Of a stretch of 27,185 nucleotides of DNA, positions 6,825 through 13,423 are shown piece by piece. How positions within the stretch are numbered: the first letter of the stretch is position 1; the number at the start of each line of letters is the position of its first letter. The notes under the pieces are model-generated. The model did no database searches and had not been told where the DNA came from. It was given only the letters and a program-made list of their open reading frames with translations. Made by a program: the position numbers and the translations under genes. Origin of the DNA: a virus; the IMG/VR virus record IMGVR_UViG_3300035704_000019, positions 1 to 27,185 of that record; one strand, given 5' to 3'.

Positions 6825-6866
6825 GCCGCCGCGGTAGGACGCGGCTTTACAAATTACCGCTGGCTA

Positions 6867-6883
6867 GCCCTGACCGGCAGGGC
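6867..6883 (+). other. 6-bp hairpin in the portal-scaffold gap
   Basis: GCCCTG (6867-6872) and CAGGGC (6878-6883) pair with a 5-nt loop in the 118-nt gap after the portal gene. No U-run follows, so termination is uncertain. The AT-rich TTTACAAATTACC just upstream (from 6845) could be promoter-like but has no matching downstream box. Confidence 0.35.
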
Positions 6884-6942
6884 ACCGAGACGGACTCGGG
6901 GAATCAACCGCCGGACGAACGACTAGATCGGAGACACGACGC

Positions 6943-7794
6943 ATGAACCGCCTACGCCGACTCTTAACCGCCATTCGAGATCGCTTCTCGCGCGACCGGG
7001 CCCATGCCCTGCCGCTGGAGGAACTACTCGACAAGGCGGGAGTGCCGAGGTCGCTGACCCCTGAGCTTCTGCTTGTCGCAGATCTCGCTGGGCTGCGCCT
7101 CGACGGGGACGGCGACGGAGATGGTGACGGTGATGACGACGGAGACGGCGACGACGACGGAGACCGCGACGATGAGGGCGACGGCGACGGCGACGAGGAC
7201 GGCGACGACGACGGAGACGGCGACGACGACGACGGAACCGCGGCCGAGAACCGTGCCCTCAAGCGTCGACTGAACGAAGAAACGAAGGCGCGCAAGAAAG
7301 CCGAGAAGGACCTCAAGGCCAAAGAGCGTCAGCGTCAGGAGCGTTCGGGTCAGCACAAAAAGATGTTCGAAGAGGAGAAAGAGCGCCGCGAAGAGCTGGA
7401 AGGCCAGCTCAAGGACGGCGCTCTGGAACGTGCCATCACCTCTGAGGCGAGCCGCCAGGATTTCCGGAGCCCGGACCTGGCGGTTTCGATCGTGAAAGCC
7501 GGTCTAAGCGAGGCTGTGGATGACGATGGCGAAGTCGACGAGGACGCCGTTCGCGACGCCCTTAAGAAGCTTGCCAAGCGCGAACCCGGTCTGATCAAGA
7601 AGGGCAAACGTCAGGGCAACGTCCGAGGTGACGAGGACGAAGGCGCTGACGAGGAGGAGGACGATCAGGACGGGCGGCGTAGTCGCCGCAGTAAATCGGA
7701 CGACGACGAGCAGCTGACTCCTCGGGAGCGGATGCGTCGAGGCCACGAGCAGATCGAGAAAGATCGCAAGCGGCGCGAAGGCGCAAGGGCGTAG
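6943..7794 (+). CDS. capsid scaffolding protein with Asp-Gly tract
   Basis: 283-aa highly charged protein placed directly before the major capsid gene, the standard scaffold position. Residues 1-52 form a helical head. Residues 54-98 are almost only Asp and Gly (codons gac/gat alternating with ggn). Residues ~100-170 form a long charged coiled coil (NEETKARKKAEKDLKAKE and similar). Residues ~175-225 carry a conserved-looking motif, RSPDLAVSIVKAGL then DEDAVRDALKKLAKREPGLI, as in scaffold and minor capsid assembly proteins of actinobacteriophages. The tail is acidic then basic, fitting the C-terminal capsid-binding helix of scaffolds. It would fill the procapsid and leave before or during packaging. 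The Asp-Gly tract is unusual. Confidence 0.75.
   Translation: MNRLRRLLTAIRDRFSRDRAHALPLEELLDKAGVPRSLTPELLLVADLAGLRLDGDGDGDGDGDDDGDGDDDGDRDDEGDGDGDEDGDDDGDGDDDDGTAAENRALKRRLNEETKARKKAEKDLKAKERQRQERSGQHKKMFEEEKERREELEGQLKDGALERAITSEASRQDFRSPDLAVSIVKAGLSEAVDDDGEVDEDAVRDALKKLAKREPGLIKKGKRQGNVRGDEDEGADEEEDDQDGRRSRRSKSDDDEQLTPRERMRRGHEQIEKDRKRREGARA
7102..7236 (+). repeat. Asp-Gly codon repeat in the scaffold gene
   Basis: About 45 codons of mostly gac/gat with ggn, in short units such as ggagacggcgacgacgac. It encodes residues 54-98 of the scaffold protein. Slippage-prone at the DNA level, and similar at the protein level to DxDxDG calcium-binding loops. Confidence 0.8.
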
Positions 7795-7803
7795 TTGGAG
7801 CAG

Positions 7804-7838
7804 CCTCGGGCGTGAAAATCACGTAACAGAAACCGAGG
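7804..7838 (+). promoter_or_regulatory. nested hairpin covering the capsid gene ribosome-binding site
   Basis: CCTCGG (7804-7809) pairs with CCGAGG (7833-7838), and CGTGA/TCACG (7811-7815 with 7819-7823) pair inside. The GAGG at 7835-7838, the only Shine-Dalgarno candidate for the ATG at 7850, lies in the outer stem. Confidence 0.4.
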
Positions 7839-7849
7839 TACAAACCAAA

Positions 7850-8800
7850 ATGGCACTAACGCTTGCCGAAGCGGCAAAACTGAGTGACAACGACCTGCAG
7901 CGCGGGGTCATCGAGACGTTTGTGATGGAAGAGGAGTCGGTCATCCTCGATCGCATCCCCTTCCTGGAGGTAACGGGCAACGCCTACGCCTACAACGAAG
8001 AGGCGTCGCTGCCTGGGGTCGAGTTCCGCGCCGTCAACGCCGGCTACACCGAGTCGACGGGGACGGTCAACCAGAAGACGGAGAAGCTCGTGATCATGGG
8101 AGGGGACGCCGATGTCGACGTCTTCATCCAGAAAACGCGCTCGAACCTCAACGACCAGCGGGCCACGCAGGAGCGGATGAAGGTCAAGGCCGCGACCTTC
8201 AAGTTCCAGGACACGTTCATCAACGGGAACGTCGAAGTCGACGCGAACTCGTTCGATGGGCTCAAGAAGCGGCTGACCGGCGCGCAAGTCATCAGCGCCG
8301 GGACCAACGGCGCCGAAATCGTCGGCACCGAAGAAAACACCCGGTTCGCGTTCTACGAACTCCTCGACCAGCTGTGCGCGGCGGTCGTCGGGGGGCCGGA
8401 CGCGCTCTACATGAACAAATTCATCCTCGCTCGGATCAAATCGGCCGCCCGCCGCACCGGCCACTACGAAACGACCCGGGACGAGTTCGGGAAGACGATC
8501 GAGATGTTCAACGGGATTCCCCTGCGGGACATCGGCAACAAGGCCGACGGGACGTTGATCATTCCGCAGACGGAGACCAAAGGCACGTCCTCGACGTGCT
8601 CTTCGATCTACGCCGTGCGGTTCGGCGAAGACGACGGCGATCGTGCCGTCACGGGGCTGATCGGCGAAAGCGGGGTCGACGTGCGTGACCTCGGCGAGAT
8701 CACCGAAAAGCCCGTCTTCCGCACCCGGATCGAAATGTTCACCGGCCTGGCCGTGTTCGGCCCCGGCGCTGCGCGGCTCGAAGGGGTGCTCAACAAATAG
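7850..8800 (+). CDS. major capsid protein (HK97 fold, inferred)
   Basis: 316-aa protein following the scaffold gene. The N-terminus, MALTLAEAAKLSDNDLQRGV then ETFVMEEESVILDRIPF, matches the N-arm and first helix of short HK97-like capsid proteins without a protease-cleaved delta domain. The middle has a long charged spine helix (NDQRATQERMKVKAATF-like, about 101-118) and an A-domain segment ending GTLIIPQTETKGTSSTCSSI. The C-terminus, FTGLAVFGPGAARLEGVLNK, is the closing strand typical of the family. No separate protease gene is visible, which fits a protein-scaffolded procapsid. The gene should be the most highly expressed in the window. The fold call rests on context and overall pattern, not on an alignment. 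Confidence 0.85.
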   Translation: MALTLAEAAKLSDNDLQRGVIETFVMEEESVILDRIPFLEVTGNAYAYNEEASLPGVEFRAVNAGYTESTGTVNQKTEKLVIMGGDADVDVFIQKTRSNLNDQRATQERMKVKAATFKFQDTFINGNVEVDANSFDGLKKRLTGAQVISAGTNGAEIVGTEENTRFAFYELLDQLCAAVVGGPDALYMNKFILARIKSAARRTGHYETTRDEFGKTIEMFNGIPLRDIGNKADGTLIIPQTETKGTSSTCSSIYAVRFGEDDGDRAVTGLIGESGVDVRDLGEITEKPVFRTRIEMFTGLAVFGPGAARLEGVLNK

Positions 8801-8840
8801 ATCGAAGCCGTCGATAGGCGGCGCGACAGAGAAAAGGACT

Positions 8841-9278
8841 ATGGAGAACTCACACGGAGATCAGATCAAGGAGCAGGTCGAGACCGACGAGTCTGCAGGC
8901 GTCGAGGCGCCGGCGGACGAGAGCGGCGTCATCGACAAGGTGGGGCCCGAGGAGGGCGCTGCCGTCGAGACCGACGAGGAGGAGCCTGAGACCGGCCAGA
9001 GCCGGCGTCATCGCCTGCGCGAGCGGGCGGCGGACAAGGCGGCTCGCCTCGCTCGGGTGAGGTTCGACCAGGCGTGCGAGCTGGCGGAGGACATGCGCCA
9101 CAAACGCGACTGCCCGGAAGAAGGCGCCCTGCCCGGAGACCCTGATCGCCGTGTCGAGTTCTTCACGGCAACGCGACCTCGAACCAAAGACGCACCGGCG
9201 AAGGAGATGCTGGTCGTCCGCTGCATCGAATGCGGCGAGGAAGAGGTCGCCGAGGACGAAACGGAGAAGCGAGCATGA
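8841..9278 (+). CDS. hypothetical acidic protein with C-terminal CxxC, 145 aa
   Basis: The first ~55 residues are very acidic and low-complexity. A basic helix follows (RRHRLRERAADKAARLARVR, about 54-73). The C-terminal part is globular-looking with three Cys before the end (RDCPEEGALPGDPDRRVEFF and RCIECGEEE), suggesting a small metal-binding knuckle. Start at 8841 chosen because AGAAAAGGA lies just upstream and the longer frame has no protein-like extension. It lies 40 nt after the capsid stop and its TGA overlaps the next ATG (ATGA). No family recognised; a capsid-associated role is inference from position. Confidence 0.6.
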   Translation: MENSHGDQIKEQVETDESAGVEAPADESGVIDKVGPEEGAAVETDEEEPETGQSRRHRLRERAADKAARLARVRFDQACELAEDMRHKRDCPEEGALPGDPDRRVEFFTATRPRTKDAPAKEMLVVRCIECGEEEVAEDETEKRA

Positions 9279-9739
9279 GCGACGAGTTCGAAGATCAGCG
9301 CAGCGACCAGCTCGGGGCCGAGGGCCAGGCCGACGAGCAGTCCGACGGCGCCGACGGCGCAGCGGACGAGAGCGGGGCCGAAGGCCAGGCCGGAGACGGC
9401 GCAACCGACGGCGTCGGCAACGAGCAGGGCACGATCACCAAAGACGACGCGACCGACGCCGGCGCCCCGATGTTGCCGGGCAGCCCCGGCGAGCCGCAAG
9501 GGCCCGAGGACGCGCTCGGCGAGGGGCTCAAGCGCGGCGACTACGCCGACCGCATCGGCTCTCAGCAGCACGCCGAGAGCGCGGCCACCGCCGACGGTGG
9601 CGAGCCGGTCTATGGCGGTGAGGACGGCGACGAGGTCGTCGACGTCAAGCCGCGCAGCGAGCTCCGCTCGCAGAACGATCGGGTCAGCGAAGTCGGCGAC
9701 GAGGCCGGCGAGAAGGGCGGGGTTACGACCTCCTCCTAG
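9275..9739 (+). CDS. hypothetical acidic Gly/Ala/Glu-rich protein, 154 aa
   Basis: Begins MSDEFEDQRSDQLGAEGQAD and stays Asp/Glu/Gly/Ala-rich and probably disordered for ~90 residues. The C-terminal third looks more ordered: RGDYADRIGSQQHAE, then GGEPVYGG, DVKPRSELRSQN and GEKGGVTTSS. This K/R-G-D-Y-x-x-R-I-G ... V-K-P-R-x-x-L ... G-E-K-G-G-V order resembles small proteins in capsid modules of other actinobacteriophages as I remember them, with no known function. The ATG overlaps the previous stop by 4 nt. Only 6 nt separate its stop from the strong hairpin at 9746-9781. Confidence 0.6.
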   Translation: MSDEFEDQRSDQLGAEGQADEQSDGADGAADESGAEGQAGDGATDGVGNEQGTITKDDATDAGAPMLPGSPGEPQGPEDALGEGLKRGDYADRIGSQQHAESAATADGGEPVYGGEDGDEVVDVKPRSELRSQNDRVSEVGDEAGEKGGVTTSS

Positions 9740-9745
9740 CAGTAG

Positions 9746-9781
9746 GCGCCTCCAGGTCGTATGCTGCCGGCCTGGAGGCGC
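9746..9781 (+). promoter_or_regulatory. 11-bp perfect hairpin sequestering GGAGG upstream of 9788
   Basis: GCGCCTCCAGG (9746-9756) pairs perfectly with CCTGGAGGCGC (9771-9781) around a 14-nt loop. The GGAGG that would serve the ATG at 9788 is inside the 3' arm. The loop contains TATGCT (9760-9765), a -10-like hexamer. Possible roles: terminator after the 154-aa gene, translational switch, or palindromic operator around a promoter. Confidence 0.5.
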
Positions 9782-9787
9782 TCTCCT

Positions 9788-10264
9788 ATGCCAGATCACG
9801 ACTTCACCATTCTCAGAGTTCGCAAGCTCGCTGATCGGAGTGTCGAGCGGCTGAGGCGCGTTGACCCCGAGAGCGGCGATACCTACCTGATCAACCCGGA
9901 CACTGGGGCGCGGGAAGGCTACCCACTCGCCGGCGTTCGCTTCGAGGACGGGCCGCCGGCGAAGACCAGCGTCTCGCAGAACTGGCTGCTGAGCGCTGAG
10001 GGCGAGGGCTGGGCCGAGCTCTTCGCCAAGCAGACCGTGATGCGGACGCAGGGGCCGCCCGATGCGCCGGTCTCGCCCGACAATCCGCCGCACGTCTTCG
10101 TGCAGGCCAGCGAGGTCCTCTTTCACACCGTCGACGGCGACTTCCGCTACACGGTTACTCGCAGCCCCGACAAGTGGCCGGACGAGAAAGACGAGGAGGC
10201 CGAGCTCGAACCGGGGTTCGGCGGAGAGGTCTCCTGGATCTTCGAGCTGGAGCTGCAGGGCTGA
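9788..10264 (+). CDS. hypothetical virion-module protein, 158 aa
   Basis: Begins MPDHDFTILRVRKLADRSVE. Mixed beta-rich protein with VDPESGDTYLINPDTG near 27-42, SQNWLLSAEGEGWAELF near 64-80, a hydrophobic strand FVQASEVLFHTVDGDFRYTV near 102-121, and an acidic linker before a terminal strand (SWIFELELQG). No known motif. Start chosen at the ATG preceded by GGAGG (9775-9779, about 8 nt upstream) over an in-frame ATG at 9761 inside the hairpin loop. It ends in TGATG overlap with the next gene, so the two probably belong together. By position, a capsid decoration or head accessory role is possible; this is inference. Confidence 0.6.
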   Translation: MPDHDFTILRVRKLADRSVERLRRVDPESGDTYLINPDTGAREGYPLAGVRFEDGPPAKTSVSQNWLLSAEGEGWAELFAKQTVMRTQGPPDAPVSPDNPPHVFVQASEVLFHTVDGDFRYTVTRSPDKWPDEKDEEAELEPGFGGEVSWIFELELQG

Positions 10265-10743
10265 TGGCGAACTTCGTCCACAATCGCGCCAAAGGTCGCC
10301 TCACTGAGTGGGCCGAGAGGATCAACGCGAACGACCCGACGAACAGCGTTTTCCTGATCGCCCTGATCGCCTCGACCGGGGTCGAGTCCGATGCGGTGCT
10401 GACCGACAAGGACGATTGGGCTGGGCTGGTCGAAGGCGCGACGAACTTCGCGACCAACACGGGGTCGACGAGGAAGACGCTCGACCAGGCCGGCGGGATC
10501 ACGATCACCTACGACGACACGAACGACCGCGTCGACGTCGACGTCCCCGATCAGACCTGGACCGCGGTGGCAAACGACGGCACCGGTGGCATCAGCGACG
10601 TCGCGTTTGGGTTCGACACTGACTCGACCAGCGGTACCGATTCGAGCGTTCTTCCTGGCACCTTCCACGACTTCGCCGTGACCCCGGACGGGTCGGACAT
10701 CACGGCGAAAATCGCGGAACTCGGGTTCTTCCGAGCGTCCTAG
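10264..10743 (+). CDS. putative virion structural protein, 159 aa
   Basis: Begins MANFVHNRAKGRLTEWAERI, followed by FLIALIASTGVESDAVLTD, then DDTNDRVDVDVPDQTW and VAFGFDTDSTSGTDSS. The order 'F-x-N-R-A-K-G ... D-x-A-L-x-D-x-D-x ... D-D-T-N-x-R-V-x-V-D-x-P-D-x-T-W ... TPDGSDITAKI' is one I recognise as a frequent small structural protein in actinobacteriophage head modules, without an assigned role. It is probably a beta-sandwich. The ATG overlaps the preceding TGA; the stop lies 15 nt before the repeat-bearing protein. Capsid decoration is a reasonable guess. Confidence 0.65.
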   Translation: MANFVHNRAKGRLTEWAERINANDPTNSVFLIALIASTGVESDAVLTDKDDWAGLVEGATNFATNTGSTRKTLDQAGGITITYDDTNDRVDVDVPDQTWTAVANDGTGGISDVAFGFDTDSTSGTDSSVLPGTFHDFAVTPDGSDITAKIAELGFFRAS

Positions 10744-10758
10744 ACGGCGAGGGCGCCT

Positions 10759-12423
10759 GTGGCCCTCAGTCGAACCGTCATCGGGATCTACAGCAAACTC
10801 AACGCGGGCACGCCCGCGTTCACGACGGAAGAATTCACGCCGCCGGCGAACTCGCTCCTGGTTGTGCGCGTCTACCTCATGCGGAAAGAAGGGGAATCTG
10901 AAATCGGGACGCCGGCGGTTTCGGGCGGCGGCCTCGTCTGGACTAATCGGGGCGCGAACACGACCTTGAAACCGGCCTGGTCGACGAAAGCGGTGTGGTT
11001 CACCGCGCCTGTTGGGGGCTCGCCGGCGAAAATGGCAGTCACGGTCGACGATGCGAACAACCTCAATATCTACGAATACATCGTCTCGGTCATCGCCTAC
11101 ACCGGCTATGACACGACCACGCCGATCGGCGGGATCGTCAGCAGCGGGGCGACCAACATCGGCGATGGAGAAGAGTCGCGAGAACTCAGTGAAGCGCCGG
11201 GGGTCGCGGACGAGACGCTTGTCTGCATCGACGTAGACGCGACGAAAGCGCCGCCGGCCCCTTCGCTCGAAACTGGATGGGCGATCGTCCATGAAAAATC
11301 AGCCTCGGGGGAAAGCGGCATTGCGGTCGCGAGTCGAGGTGCTTCGACCTCGAAAGTAGTCAAAGTCAAAGACGTCTATGTCGGCGGCGGAACGCTATTC
11401 AAGGCGGGACTGGGCGCGATGGTGGTCCGTGCGGCTGCCGGTGCCAAAGTCGTCGAAGTAGGAAGGGCGACCGATACGAGCACCGCTCGCGCTATCTCCT
11501 CTGCGAAGACGCTGCAGGTAGTTCGCGCCGCAGAGGTCGACGTTGCTCGACCGATCGCCGCGGTGAAGGTGGCAGCGGTGCTCAGGGCGACCGAGGTCGA
11601 CTCGGCAAGGCCCTTGGCCTCCGCCAAGGGGAAGCTCGTGGATCGCGCTGCTGAGGTTGACTTCGCGCACGCGATCGCCGCGGTGAAGACGACGACCGTT
11701 GACAGGGCGTCAGAGGCCGACCTCGCTCGTGCGCTTATGGAGACCAAAGCGGCCGCGGTGGGGAGGGCCAGCGAGGGTGATCTTGCGAGGCCTCTTAGCT
11801 CCTTGAAGGTCGCTGCGCTCGCTAGAGCCACGGAGATCGACGTTGCCCGCGGACTCAGCGTCGGTAGGGCGTTTACCCTCAATCGCGCGGTCGAGGTCGA
11901 CCAGGCGCGTTCGGTTGGCTCGCGCAAGGCTCTGGCGCTGGGTCGTGCCGTCGAGGTCGACCAGGCGCGGGCGATCGAGCTATTGCATGGCCTCGAAGTG
12001 GCACGCGCGGTCGAGGCCGACGCCGCCGGCGGGATCTCGAAGGCGAAGGTCGCGCAGATTGCACGGGCGGTCGAGATCGACGTTGCGACGGTCGTCAGGC
12101 CGCTGAAGCTGGTCGCCGTCCTGCCGGCGATCGAGGTCGACTCGGCGGCTTCGATCGAAACCCCTCTTCCGCCAACGCCGGCGCTGGCGCGGCCGCTGGG
12201 TGCGATCTGCCTCTCAGCTGAGTCGACCGGCGCAGTGCTTGTCGAGCTCGCAGAGCGCGGTGCGCTCTGCCTTTCGGCCGAGCCAACGGCCGCGATCGCC
12301 GTCGTGGTTACCGAGAACGGCGCCGTAGCGATCGTCCCCGAGCAGGCGGGGGCGCTATCCCTTGGCGCTGAGTCGACGGGCGCGCTGCAGCTGGTCCGGG
12401 TCCGAGGCGCGCGGCTGCTCTAG
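10759..12423 (+). CDS. virion-associated repeat protein (N-terminal beta domain + 20-residue tandem repeats)
   Basis: 554-aa protein from a GTG with GCGAGGG upstream. Residues 1-~230 form a beta-rich domain with lectin/Ig-like character (FTPPANSLLVVRVYLM near 27-42; KAVWFTAPVGGSPAKMAVTV near 81-100). Residues 232-471 are twelve 20-residue units with consensus R-A-x-E-V-D-x-A-R-x-I-x-x-x-K. Residues 481-550 carry a second repeat, GA(I/L)CLSAE(S/T)TGA..., also of 20-residue period. There is no signal peptide or membrane segment. Located among head accessory genes, it may be a long decoration fibre or surface adhesin; this is inference. I recall similar R-A-x-E-x-D repeats in phage and prophage virion proteins but cannot check. 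Confidence 0.75.
   Translation: MALSRTVIGIYSKLNAGTPAFTTEEFTPPANSLLVVRVYLMRKEGESEIGTPAVSGGGLVWTNRGANTTLKPAWSTKAVWFTAPVGGSPAKMAVTVDDANNLNIYEYIVSVIAYTGYDTTTPIGGIVSSGATNIGDGEESRELSEAPGVADETLVCIDVDATKAPPAPSLETGWAIVHEKSASGESGIAVASRGASTSKVVKVKDVYVGGGTLFKAGLGAMVVRAAAGAKVVEVGRATDTSTARAISSAKTLQVVRAAEVDVARPIAAVKVAAVLRATEVDSARPLASAKGKLVDRAAEVDFAHAIAAVKTTTVDRASEADLARALMETKAAAVGRASEGDLARPLSSLKVAALARATEIDVARGLSVGRAFTLNRAVEVDQARSVGSRKALALGRAVEVDQARAIELLHGLEVARAVEADAAGGISKAKVAQIARAVEIDVATVVRPLKLVAVLPAIEVDSAASIETPLPPTPALARPLGAICLSAESTGAVLVELAERGALCLSAEPTAAIAVVVTENGAVAIVPEQAGALSLGAESTGALQLVRVRGARLL
11452..12171 (+). repeat. 12 tandem 60-bp coding repeats
   Basis: Twelve in-frame 60-nt units in perfect phase (unit starts at 11452, 11512, 11572 and so on to 12112). 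Most have diverged at the DNA level but keep R-A-x-E-V-D-x-A-R. Units starting at 11872 and 11932 share a near-identical stretch, gtcgaggtcgaccaggcgcg, suggesting a more recent duplication. The first and last units are the most degenerate. Confidence 0.85.
12199..12408 (+). repeat. second coding repeat, three and a half 20-codon units
   Basis: Units begin at 12199, 12259, 12319 (only 10 codons) and 12349, with the shared core G-A-(I/L)-(C/S)-L-(S/G)-A-E-(S/P)-T. The half unit (GAVAIVPEQA) suggests an internal deletion of 30 nt. Confidence 0.7.
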
Positions 12424-12448
12424 CCCCGCGTGGTAGCTTCCTGCGGGG
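12424..12448 (+). promoter_or_regulatory. palindrome enclosing TAGCTT before 12449
   Basis: CCCCGC (12424-12429) and GCGGGG (12443-12448) form a perfect 6-bp stem filling the whole gap between two genes. The loop contains TAGCTT (12434-12439), 9 nt from the ATG. It may be a weaker variant of the leaderless promoter or a hairpin covering the start. Confidence 0.35.
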
Positions 12449-12862
12449 ATGGCCGAGGTTGAACCGTTCCTGATCAAGCAGGGCGATACCGCTCCAAGCT
12501 ATGCGGTCGTCTTGACCAGCGGCGACAAATACGTCGCCCTCGGTGACGACGAAGGCAACCCGATCGCCGACAAAGTTAGGTTCCTCATGCGAGGAGAGGA
12601 CGTCGAAGATCCTTCGGCTCCGGCCGTCACCGGCGAAATGACCTTCTCGCTGGAGAAAATCCCGGACCCGAAAAACCCAACCGGGCCCGAAATCGAAGTC
12701 TGGGTTTGCGTCTATGACTGGCAGCCGGGGGACACCGAACAGGAACCTGGGATCTACAACACCGAGCATGAGGTGACCTGGAAATCGGGCAAGGTCGAGA
12801 CGTTCCCCGCCCAGCAGGAGGATCCCTATTTGAGGGTGCTGATCTTGGAGGACCTCGGGTGA
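12449..12862 (+). CDS. BppU N-terminal-like virion protein, 137 aa
   Basis: Begins MAEVEPFLIKQGDTAPSYAV, with KVRFLMRGEDVEDPSAPAVT near 42-61, a strand EVWVCVYDWQPGD near 82-94, GIYNTEHEVTWKSGKVETFP near 100-119, and a closing strand YLRVLILEDLG. The order 'I-K-x-G-D-T-x-P-x ... V-R-F-x-M-R ... Y-D-W-x-x-x-D-T ... G-x-Y-x-x-E-x-x-V-T-W-x-x-G-K-x-x-T-F-P' is that of the immunoglobulin-like N-terminal domain of phage baseplate upper proteins (BppU_N). As a stand-alone protein in a head module it may be a decoration protein. It follows the repeat protein and may be its partner. Confidence 0.7.
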   Translation: MAEVEPFLIKQGDTAPSYAVVLTSGDKYVALGDDEGNPIADKVRFLMRGEDVEDPSAPAVTGEMTFSLEKIPDPKNPTGPEIEVWVCVYDWQPGDTEQEPGIYNTEHEVTWKSGKVETFPAQQEDPYLRVLILEDLG

Positions 12863-12895
12863 GGCTCGGTCGGCTCAGCTCGATCAAGGAAGACG

Positions 12896-13423
12896 TTGAG
12901 CTCCATCGTCTTCACCGAAGCGGAGCTCGGCCACCGTCGAAGCGTAGGCCGCCGGCGGTCGTCGGCGACGCTGGCAGTCGACGACAAGCGAGCCCGGGCG
13001 GTCGTCGTGCCTGACCCCGCCGCTTACGCGACGGTGGCCGACTTCGAGGATTATGTCGAGGGCTGGGCCACTGACGACGAAGATGTCCTCAAGCGCACGC
13101 TGCACCGTGCCAGTCGGGACGTCGATCGCTTTGTTGGTCCTTGCTGGTCGATGGAGAGCAACGGTCTTCGGTTTGGTGACTTGACCGAAAACCCGAAGAA
13201 GCTCTCCGACGAACAGCGGGCGGCGCTGGTCGCCGCTACGTGCGCGCAGGCCGAGTACCGGATCGAAAAGGGCGAGGATTGGTTTGTGCACGACCAGTAC
13301 AAGCAGACGAACGGGCCCGACTTCGCCACGGTGGGGAGGCTTAATCGGTTCGGGCCGAAGGCTCGCGAGGAGCTCCGGTATAGCGGCCTCTCCAGGGCGC
13401 AGGGCGGAAGGCTCGTCCGCTGA
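12896..13423 (+). CDS. head-tail connector (adaptor, gp6/gp15-like)
   Basis: 175 aa from a TTG start with AGGA 5 nt upstream; a GTG at 13007 would give a 138-aa core that begins just before the recognisable domain. The core, YATVADFEDYVEGWATDDED near 43-62 followed by LKRTLHRASRDVDRFVG, is the all-helical adaptor fold that binds under the portal. The later segment DEQRAALVAATCAQAEYRIE and the terminal SGLSRAQGGRLVR fit the family. The first ~37 residues are Arg-rich and unlike the family, so the true start may be 13007. It stands directly upstream of the closure-like gene and overlaps it by 4 nt, as adaptors usually do. Confidence 0.75.
   Translation: MSSIVFTEAELGHRRSVGRRRSSATLAVDDKRARAVVVPDPAAYATVADFEDYVEGWATDDEDVLKRTLHRASRDVDRFVGPCWSMESNGLRFGDLTENPKKLSDEQRAALVAATCAQAEYRIEKGEDWFVHDQYKQTNGPDFATVGRLNRFGPKAREELRYSGLSRAQGGRLVR

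Noticed and set aside
6845-6870. TTTACA ... TAGCCC as a sigma70-type promoter before the scaffold gene
   Set aside because: The second hexamer lacks the final T and the spacing is 14 nt; support is too weak.
10147-11292. 381-codon leftward ORF
   Set aside because: Spans parts of three rightward genes and their boundaries, is Arg/Asp-rich, and has no motif.
11452-12171. Regular 60-bp repeats as a CRISPR array
   Set aside because: Repeats are contiguous, in frame, diverged, without spacers, and encode a periodic protein.
12859-13014. Small ORF from GTG 12859 (MRLGRLSSIKEDVELH...), overlapping the preceding stop
   Set aside because: It becomes Arg/Pro/Ser-rich after ~20 codons and ends inside the adaptor gene. 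Kept out, though the GTGA overlap is noted as a possible sign that the adaptor N-terminus changed frame here.
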